Of a DNA stretch of 64,000 nt, positions 53,221 through 61,300 are shown piece by piece. Position numbers and translations under genes: made by a program. Every line of letters begins with the position of its first letter. Position 1 is the first letter of the stretch. Origin of the DNA: Candidatus Peribacteria bacterium (GTDB lineage Bacteria > Patescibacteriota > Gracilibacteria > UBA1369 > 2-02-FULL-48-14); assembly GCA_943349825.1 (NCBI GenBank), contig CALQZQ010000001.1:186001-250000 (forward strand), in the 5' to 3' direction. The notes below the pieces were generated by a model, which was not told the DNA's origin, searched no databases, and saw only the letters and a list, made by a program, of their open reading frames with translations.

Positions 53221-54258
53221 ATGATCGATGAAACCCTTTCCATGTCCGACGAGCCTGTGCGAGCTCAACAAGCCCAGAAAATGAATGACGAGGGGCAGAC
53301 GGAAAACGTGCTCCGCCCTCAGCGCTTGGAAGACTACATTGGCCAGGATGAAGTGAAGCGCAACTTGAGCGTGTTTTTGCCTGCGGCGAAGAAGCGCAAT
53401 GAACCCATGGAGCATGTGCTTTTACACGGTTCGCCCGGACTGGGGAAAACCACTTTGGCTTTTATTCTCGCGCGCGAAATGGGTGTGCAGATTCGCACCA
53501 CCAGCGGCCCTGCTATTGAGCGTCCCGGTGATCTCGCGGCCTTGCTCACCAACTTACAGCCCAACGATATTTTGTTCATCGATGAAATCCACCGGCTGCG
53601 CCCGGCGGTGGAAGAAATTTTGTACAGCGCCATGGAAGATTTTTGTCTCGACCTCGTCGTGGGCAAAGGTCCCTCCGCTCGCAGCATGCGCATCAGTCTG
53701 CCCAAGTTCAGCTTGATTGGCGCGACCACCAAACTCTCCAGCATCTCTTCCCCACTGCGCGACCGTTTTGGGAACGTACTCAAGTTGGAATTTTACGAGC
53801 TCGTGCACATTGAAGAAATTTTGAAACGCAGTGCGGCGATTTTGAATGTGAAGATCGATGCCACCGGAGCCAAGCGCCTCGCCGAAAGTGCCCGCCGTAC
53901 TCCGCGTGTGGCGAACCGTCTGCTGCGCCGAGCCCGGGACTTCGCTCATGTGAATGATGGCGAGACGGTAACGATGGATGTGGTGGAAAAAACATTGAAA
54001 CTGCTCGGCATCGACGAACTCGGCTTGGATGCTACCGATCGCAAGTTGCTCATCACGATTGCCGACAAGTTCAAGGGTGGCCCTGTGGGGCTTTCCACGC
54101 TGTCCGCCGCCACGCAAGAAGAAGAAGAAACTGTGGAGGACGTTTACGAGCCTTTCCTCCTGCAACTTGGCTTTCTGGAGCGCACTCCGCGCGGTAGACT
54201 TCTCACTGAGAAAGTGTATCATCATCTCGGTCTAAAGCTCCCTAACTCGATGCTATGA
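53221..54258 (+). CDS. ruvB: Holliday junction helicase RuvB
   Basis: A 345-residue AAA+ motor that drives branch migration with RuvA. Walker A is HGSPGLGKTTLA, Walker B is ILFIDEIHRLR, and the family motif ATTKLSSISSPLRDRFG carries the arginine finger region. A C-terminal winged helix includes FLERTPRGRLLT. The extended N-terminus is slightly longer than usual. It is followed with a 4 bp overlap by a lipoprotein gene, suggesting co-translation. Confidence 0.95.
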   Translation: MIDETLSMSDEPVRAQQAQKMNDEGQTENVLRPQRLEDYIGQDEVKRNLSVFLPAAKKRNEPMEHVLLHGSPGLGKTTLAFILAREMGVQIRTTSGPAIERPGDLAALLTNLQPNDILFIDEIHRLRPAVEEILYSAMEDFCLDLVVGKGPSARSMRISLPKFSLIGATTKLSSISSPLRDRFGNVLKLEFYELVHIEEILKRSAAILNVKIDATGAKRLAESARRTPRVANRLLRRARDFAHVNDGETVTMDVVEKTLKLLGIDELGLDATDRKLLITIADKFKGGPVGLSTLSAATQEEEETVEDVYEPFLLQLGFLERTPRGRLLTEKVYHHLGLKLPNSML

Positions 54259-55532
54259 AAATTTCCTCTGCACTCAAGGTCTCGTTCCTGGGACTTGCTG
54301 TTTTTTTGAGCGCCTGTGGTTCCGGCCCTGCGCTCGAAGACCCGCTCACTCGTGAATACACTACCTACAATGGCGAATTCAAATCGCTGGGCTCCGTGAA
54401 AGTGAATGACAGCGTCACTCACCTGTTCCAAGAAGACGACGGCACCATTATTTATGCTTACTCCGATCGCTACGATTTGGATGAAAGCCTGGGCACCCGT
54501 GTGGAAGCGTATGGAGTGGTCACGACTTATGAAAGTTTGGACAAGCCCCTTTTTGAAGTGAAACGCATCAGCGCCGCCACGGAAGAAGTGACGGTGGAAG
54601 AAGATGTCACCAGCGTCGACTATAAAAACGCTCCGCTTGGTATTTCCTTCAGCTATCCCAGCAATTGGAGCGTGAGAATTGAGGATGGAACTCGCACTAT
54701 TTTGGAAGCCCCTTTGCCCCTGACAGAGGCGACGGACGTGAGCACCGGAACGGATGTGGCTCCCGACCCCAGCACTACGGTTCAAACCGAAGCTTTGCCT
54801 GAGGCCGATGAAGCTGAATTTGTAAAACTTTCCGCTGGACTCAGCAGCACGAGTGACGACGAGGATGCTCGCACCGCTGAAATTCGTACTTACGTGTCCG
54901 GTCACTTCCCCGACCTCGCCGGAATTACGGGTGACCTCACCTACGTGGGTACCGACCGCATTGTGGGCGTACGCTACAAGCTCGACGCAGGCGACGTCTA
55001 TATCTTTATTCCTCGCGGCTCAGATCTTTTTGAACTCCACTTCCACTACTTGGCTGCAGACGATGCCGTACGCATCGATGACACCAACGCCTTCACGAGC
55101 ATGGTGGCCGGATTCCGCTTTATTCCTGAGGGCGAAGAAGAGGTCCCCGACGTTGTGATTGAAGAAGAGGAGGACGACACGAGTGAAGCCGTGGAAACCA
55201 CGCCAAAAATGTCTCAAGTGACCGTGAGCAAGTGGACGACACTTTCCAGTAATACTTTTGAATTCAGCATGTCGATTCCCTCTGCGTGGTACTACGTGGG
55301 TGGCAGCACCGGCTATGTATTTGATTTGGCAGAAATTGAAGATGTGAATGCTACTGGTGTTGTGCGGCTCGACTTCAACAAAACCACCACCGAAGGCGAC
55401 ACCTACGCCGCGAACAGCGTTTCCTTGACTAAAAAAGTCGACAGCCGTTATTACACTTTAACCGGTGCGCCGGAGTACCAAACCATCATGCAAACGATGC
55501 TCGACTCCATCGAGACCACAAAAGTTGAATAA
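54255..55532 (+). CDS. lipoprotein of unknown function
   Basis: A 425-residue exported protein with a lipoprotein signal (FLGLAVFLSACGSG, Cys21). Two copies of a beta-rich module seem present: YKNAPLGISFSYPSNWSVRI in the middle and FEFSMSIPSAWYYVGG near the end, each a PsbP-like or jelly-roll edge pattern, separated by an acidic linker (EEEEDDTSEAVE). No catalytic residues can be picked out. It overlaps ruvB by 4 bp and precedes clpC. Confidence 0.65.
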   Translation: MKISSALKVSFLGLAVFLSACGSGPALEDPLTREYTTYNGEFKSLGSVKVNDSVTHLFQEDDGTIIYAYSDRYDLDESLGTRVEAYGVVTTYESLDKPLFEVKRISAATEEVTVEEDVTSVDYKNAPLGISFSYPSNWSVRIEDGTRTILEAPLPLTEATDVSTGTDVAPDPSTTVQTEALPEADEAEFVKLSAGLSSTSDDEDARTAEIRTYVSGHFPDLAGITGDLTYVGTDRIVGVRYKLDAGDVYIFIPRGSDLFELHFHYLAADDAVRIDDTNAFTSMVAGFRFIPEGEEEVPDVVIEEEEDDTSEAVETTPKMSQVTVSKWTTLSSNTFEFSMSIPSAWYYVGGSTGYVFDLAEIEDVNATGVVRLDFNKTTTEGDTYAANSVSLTKKVDSRYYTLTGAPEYQTIMQTMLDSIETTKVE

Positions 55533-55607
55533 GGCAAAGGCAATTCCGTGAAAAAGCTGCTCTGATCTGTTAGAATTGAAAGACATCATAAATCCCCCAC
55601 TCCGTTT

Positions 55608-58256
55608 ATGAACAACCCAGAACAATTCAATAAGTTTACGCGCGAAGCCAAGCAGGCCCTTTTGGTCGCTCAGGAAGTCGCCAAGAAAACCGGCACCAGC
55701 TACGTTGGCACCGAACACCTTTTGATCGGTATTTTATCGCAGAAAAATTCACTGGGAGCCAGTGTGCTCCAGAACTTCGGAGTGACGCTGGAAAACGTGA
55801 ACCTTGTGCTCAAGACCGTGGGTCGCACGCAAGTCGGCGCTCGCGGAGGCAAGAACCCCGGCGGACTTTCCGGCTTTGCTAAAAAAGTGATCGAAGACGC
55901 CATTCGCAGCGCGCATGAATTCTCGCACCTCTTCGTGGGAACCGAACACCTTTTATACGCGCTCGTGCTGCAAGAAAACACGGCCGCCACGGTGATTTTG
56001 GAGAACATGAAGATCTCTTCCGAAGACATTCGCCAAGAGCTTCTGCAAACTTTCGAACGCATGAAGAACGCTCCCATGCCCGGCCAAAACGCCGAGGGCG
56101 GGGTTCCTCCCATGCCTTCCAATGTGAATCCGCTGGAGTTCTTCCTCAATGGGCTGCAAGGCGTGCTTGCCGGCCAAGAAACTAAAGAATCCGGCTTCGA
56201 TGCGAAGAAAAAAGAAACCAAGTCCGCTACTCCCGCGCTCGATTATTTCACCAATGATTTGGTGCTAGAGGCCAGCGAAAAGAAAATGGACCCTGTGATT
56301 GGCCGCGACAGTGAAATTGAACGTTGTATCGCCATTTTGCTCCGCAAAACCAAGAACAATCCGGTACTGATCGGAGAGCCTGGGGTGGGAAAAACCGCCG
56401 TGGTGGAAGGTCTGGCTCAACGCATCGTGCGCGAGCAAGTGCCCGACAGCATGCTCGATAAGCGCATCCTCAGCCTCTCTATGGCTGCAGTGGTGGCCGG
56501 AACCAAATACCGTGGAGAATTTGAAGAACGCATCAAAACCATTTTGGAAGAAGCCGCCAGCCAACCGAATGTCATTTTATTCATCGACGAACTGCACACC
56601 GTGATCGGGGCCGGCAGCGCCGAAGGCAGCTTGGACGCCGCAAACATTTTGAAGCCCGCCCTCTCCCGAGGAAAGGTGCAAGTGATCGGTGCCACGACCA
56701 CGGCCGAATACCGCAAACACATCGAAACCGACACCGCTTTGGAACGCCGTTTCCAATCCGTGATGGTGAACGAACCCAGTGAAGAAGATACGATTGCCAT
56801 TTTGCGCGGGCTCAAAGAATCCTTCGAAAATCACCACAATCTCATCATCGACGACGAAGCCGTTTTGGCCGCTGTCAAACTTTCAAAGCGTTACATCAAC
56901 GACCGTTTCTTGCCGGACAAAGCCATCGATGTGATGGACGAAGCCGCCGCTCTCAAAGGAATGGGCGCCAAAAAAGACAGCGAGAAAATTAAGGATTTTC
57001 AGAAGCAATTCAAACAAATTGTGAAGGAGAAGGAAGGCGCTGTCACCGCTCAGGATTACGAACGTGCTGCGGATCTCCGCCAGCAGGAACTCATTCTCAT
57101 GGAAAAAATTGAGGAAGAAAAACACATCAAAATTCCTCGCGAAATGCGCGGCAGTATTGATGGTGAAGACGTCGCTCGCGTGATTTCTCGCATGACCGGA
57201 GTGCCCGTGACCAAACTGCTCAAAGAAGACATGGACCGTCTGCGTGATTTGGAAAACATCATGACACAACGTGTGGTGGGCCAAGACGAAGCCATCATCA
57301 AGGTGGCCACCGCCATCCGCCGCTCTCGCACCGGAATTTCCAACAGCAAACGTCCCATCGCGTCCTTCATTTTCCTCGGTCCTACCGGAGTCGGTAAAAC
57401 CGAGCTGGTGAAGACCATCGCGCAAGAGGTTTACCACGACGAAGAAGCCTTGATCAAAATCGACATGAGTGAGTTCATGGAGCGTCACAACACGTCTCGC
57501 CTCACGGGAACCACCGCGGGTTATGTGGGCTTTGAAGAAGGCGGCCAGCTCACGGAAAAAGTTCGCCGCAAGCCCTACAGCGTCATTCTCTTCGACGAAA
57601 TCGAAAAGGCTCACCCGGACGTGTTCAACATCCTGCTCCAAATTTTGGAAGACGGCGTGCTCACGGATGGAAAAGGCCGCAAAGTCGATTTCACCAACAC
57701 TATTATAGTGATGACATCGAACATTGGTGCACGCAAACTCACGGAAGGCGCTGCTCCGATTGGATTCAAACTCAATTCCACCGAACTGGAGGCCGCGATG
57801 CAAACTTTTGATCACAAACGCACCGAAGTGCTCAAGGATTTGAAGGAACACTTCAAGCCGGAGTTTTTGAACCGCGTGGACAACATCATCGTGTTCAAGC
57901 CGCTCACCCACGAGCTCATCAAACAAATCGTTTCGATCCACATCAAGGATTTGCAAAAACGCCTCGTGGACAAGCACCTCACCTTGGAACTCACTCAGGA
58001 AGGCCTCGATCGTCTCGCGACGCTCAGCACCGATCCGGATTATGGAGCGCGTCCCGTGCGCCGTAAAGTGCAGGAACTCATTGAAGATCCTCTTTCCCAA
58101 GGCATGCTCGATGGCAACTTCAACGCCGGCGACACCATTTACATCACCACCGAAAACGAAGGCGTGGTGCTCCGCAAAAAAGTGGCTCGTACGACTTCTC
58201 CAAAGGGCCTCAAAAAGCCTACTAAAAAGGCTAAACTGCCAGTGGAGGGAGAGTAA
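55608..58256 (+). CDS. clpC: Clp protease ATPase ClpC
   Basis: An 882-residue HSP100 unfoldase with two AAA modules. Two Clp_N repeats lead (residues ~1-145), the first Walker A is [13 protein letters not shown] near residue 255, a UVR-type coiled motif ([14 protein letters not shown]) is near residue 480, and the second Walker A is [12 protein letters not shown] near residue 590. The UVR motif and short middle domain identify ClpC rather than ClpA or ClpB. It feeds ClpP; no clpP is in the window. A TAGAAT box about 30 nt upstream may be its -10. Confidence 0.95.
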   Translation: MNNPEQFNKFTREAKQALLVAQEVAKKTGTSYVGTEHLLIGILSQKNSLGASVLQNFGVTLENVNLVLKTVGRTQVGARGGKNPGGLSGFAKKVIEDAIRSAHEFSHLFVGTEHLLYALVLQENTAATVILENMKISSEDIRQELLQTFERMKNAPMPGQNAEGGVPPMPSNVNPLEFFLNGLQGVLAGQETKESGFDAKKKETKSATPALDYFTNDLVLEASEKKMDPVIGRDSEIERCIAILLRKTKNNPVLIGEPGVGKTAVVEGLAQRIVREQVPDSMLDKRILSLSMAAVVAGTKYRGEFEERIKTILEEAASQPNVILFIDELHTVIGAGSAEGSLDAANILKPALSRGKVQVIGATTTAEYRKHIETDTALERRFQSVMVNEPSEEDTIAILRGLKESFENHHNLIIDDEAVLAAVKLSKRYINDRFLPDKAIDVMDEAAALKGMGAKKDSEKIKDFQKQFKQIVKEKEGAVTAQDYERAADLRQQELILMEKIEEEKHIKIPREMRGSIDGEDVARVISRMTGVPVTKLLKEDMDRLRDLENIMTQRVVGQDEAIIKVATAIRRSRTGISNSKRPIASFIFLGPTGVGKTELVKTIAQEVYHDEEALIKIDMSEFMERHNTSRLTGTTAGYVGFEEGGQLTEKVRRKPYSVILFDEIEKAHPDVFNILLQILEDGVLTDGKGRKVDFTNTIIVMTSNIGARKLTEGAAPIGFKLNSTELEAAMQTFDHKRTEVLKDLKEHFKPEFLNRVDNIIVFKPLTHELIKQIVSIHIKDLQKRLVDKHLTLELTQEGLDRLATLSTDPDYGARPVRRKVQELIEDPLSQGMLDGNFNAGDTIYITTENEGVVLRKKVARTTSPKGLKKPTKKAKLPVEGE

Positions 58257-58350
58257 ATAGGGACCTGTCATCAGCTTATGACAACAGTCAATCTTTGCCA
58301 TTGGCTTTCATTTGCAGCAAACTGAAGCCATTAACTTCCAATCCTCCCTT

Positions 58351-61300
58351 ATGTTCCTTAAGAAAAGCCCCTCACGGCGTATCATCGGCGGCTTTCTGCT
58401 CACGGTGATGCTCGTGTCCCTTACGACGTACTTGTCGCCATTGGTGAGCGCGGACGCGACGGATAGGACTTATGGATTCTACGATCAAACTTATGAAATC
58501 AACGGAAGCAGCCGCAGTTACAGCCGAGGCATTCAAGGCAGTTCATCGAGCGGGGCTTTTACATATGCGCTGCCACTGGCTCTTCCACCCGGACGCAGCG
58601 GCTTCACACCCGGCTTATCTTTAAGCTACAACAGCCAAAGTCGTGATTTGGATAGTTTTTTCGGCTACGGGTGGTCCATGGACTTCCCCTCCATCACCCG
58701 TCTCAGTAAAACGGGGATTGAAAAATTTTATACCGACAACTATTTCACGTCCTCTCTGAGTGGAGAGTTGGTGGCGACGACCGGCACAGAATACGCAGCT
58801 AAAGTAGAAGAAGGAGATTTCCTGACCTATGATTATGATTCCAGCGGTTTTTGGACGGCCACGGACAAATCCGGAAAGGTCTATACCTTTGGTTCCAGCA
58901 CAGCCGCGCAACAAGCGGATCCATCCGATGCCACCCACATCTACAAATGGCTTCTGGAAGAAATACGAGATACCAACGACAACTTTATACACTACGAATA
59001 CACAACGGATAACGGACAACTTTATCCCTCGCAAATCACTTATACGGGATCGGGTTCCACAGAAGGCCCTTTTGCCGTGGACTTCACCCTGGAAGCTCGC
59101 AGCGACACCACCAATTCCTATCAGAGTGGTTTTGAAGTGGAGACCAACTATCGTGTGGCGAGCATTGGCATTTCTTTCAACACCACTTTGCTTCGTGAAT
59201 ACGACCTTGCCTACATTACGCCGGACAATTCGGAGCGCAGTCTTTTGGAAAGTGTCCGGGAGTCCGCTTGGGACGACAGCGGCACTGAAACCACCCTGCC
59301 CGCAACCACCTTTACTTACGCGGACTCAGACAAAGGGTGGACGGAAACTTCAAGTTACAATATTCCGGTTTATTTTTACATCAGCGGCAGCCATACGGAT
59401 AAGGGTGTGGATTTCGCCGATGTGGATGGGGATGGACTGATAGACATCCTGGATTCAGGCTATTACTCCTCCACCGACTCCGCCACCGAAGTGTACCTAA
59501 ACCAAGGTGACGGTACGGGATGGATACAAGACACTGCTTACAGCATCCCTACTTATTTTTGGAGTTACTCGGGGAATACGATGAGAAACACGCGTCTGGC
59601 GGATGTGGATGGAGACGGATTCAGTGATATTTTCTTTGGCAGTAGTAGCGACAGTCCTTACACACAGATCTCTAGGGCGGATCCCGCAGCTAAAACATGG
59701 GCGGTCGACAGCAGTTATACCATGCCATTGACCTTCAACAGCGGCTATGCAAACGATCAAGGTGTACGTTTATTGGATATCAACGGAGATGGCTTCCCTG
59801 ATTTCGTTCAATCCCTATACGGCTCCACTATTTATCAAAAAGCCTACCTCTTTGATCCTGAAACTCAAACCTGGGTCGAAGACAGGGGGATTTCAATTCC
59901 GGTCTATTTCGATGATCAAAACGGTTACAACGAGGAGGGAGTGGAGCTGGCGGATGTGAACGGGGACGGGCTCGTGGATTTGATCCAATCCGTATACAAC
60001 AGCGGAAGCTATCAGGGCGTCTACCTCAACCAAGGAGATGGAAGTGGATGGGTACTGGATAGCAACTATTCCATTCCGATCTATTTTTGGGCCAGCAATT
60101 CCATCATGATGGATCAAGTTCAAATTGTAGATGTGGATGGGGACGGCCTGGGTGATCTGGTGCAGTCTTACGCCGGTTCAGGAAGTTATGACGATGTGTA
60201 CATCAACCAAGGAGACGGCACCGGATGGGCTTTGGACTCGGCCTACTCAGTTCCCGTTTACTTCACTACCGGTTATGGTGACTACCAAGGGGTACAGTTT
60301 TTTGATGCAGACGGAGATGGATTCCCCGATTTAATCCAGTCCAGAAGTGATTCGAGCACTAGCACTAAGAAGGTTTACCTCAACAACGCCACCCCGGAAC
60401 TCCTCACGGGCATTGAATCTTCCAAAGGTTCAAGCACTGCCGTGGAATATGTCCTTTCAACAGAATCCAGCAACCCCACACTACCCTTCAACATGACTCT
60501 GGTGTTGAGCGTCACCACAGACGATGGCCTTGGCGTAGCGACCACCACCACCTACGACTACGCGGACGGTGCTTACTTTTACGAAGACGAACTGAATCGC
60601 CAATTCGCAGGGTTTGGCACCGTGACCAAAACCGAAAACGGCCGCGAAACGGTAAGCTACTACCATCAGGATTCGCTCGCTAAAATTGGCCACCCGTATC
60701 AAACGGACGTCTACGATGCCTCCGGCAATCTCTATCAGCGAACGTTGGATGTTTGGGGAACCACGGACCTCGGCTACGACAACACCTACGTTTACGAAAC
60801 GAAGAAAATCGGCATGACTTATGACGGCGGCACCACTCACCGCGACACAGCCACCGCCTACACCTACGATGCTTATGGAAATGTCAAAACGGTCATCAAC
60901 TACGGTGAAGTGACGGCCTCTACGGATGGCAGCTTCACGGACGTGACCGATGTGGACGAAAAAAACACTACCACCTACACCTATGCCACGGACAGCGGTG
61001 GGGTGATTTTAAATAAAGTCGCCGATGAAACGATAAAAAATGGCAGCAACGTCAACGTGATGAGAAATCGCTACTACTACGACGGCGCTGGCTACGGAAC
61101 CGTGAGCGTGGGGAATGTGACACGAGCCTACAACTGGTACGACGTGACTAACGCTTGGTATTACACCACCTACACCTACAACAGCTACGGTTTGGTGGCG
61201 ACCATGACCAATCCTCGCGGCTACAGAACCTCGTACAGCTACGACAGCTACAATCTCTACCCCGCCACGATCACCAACCCAAAGTCGTACACCACCAGCA

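Noticed and set aside
53179..53415. Longer N-terminus for the CPBP protease
   Set aside because: The extra codons are antisense to the start of ruvB and lack membrane or family character; the ATG at 53178 suffices.
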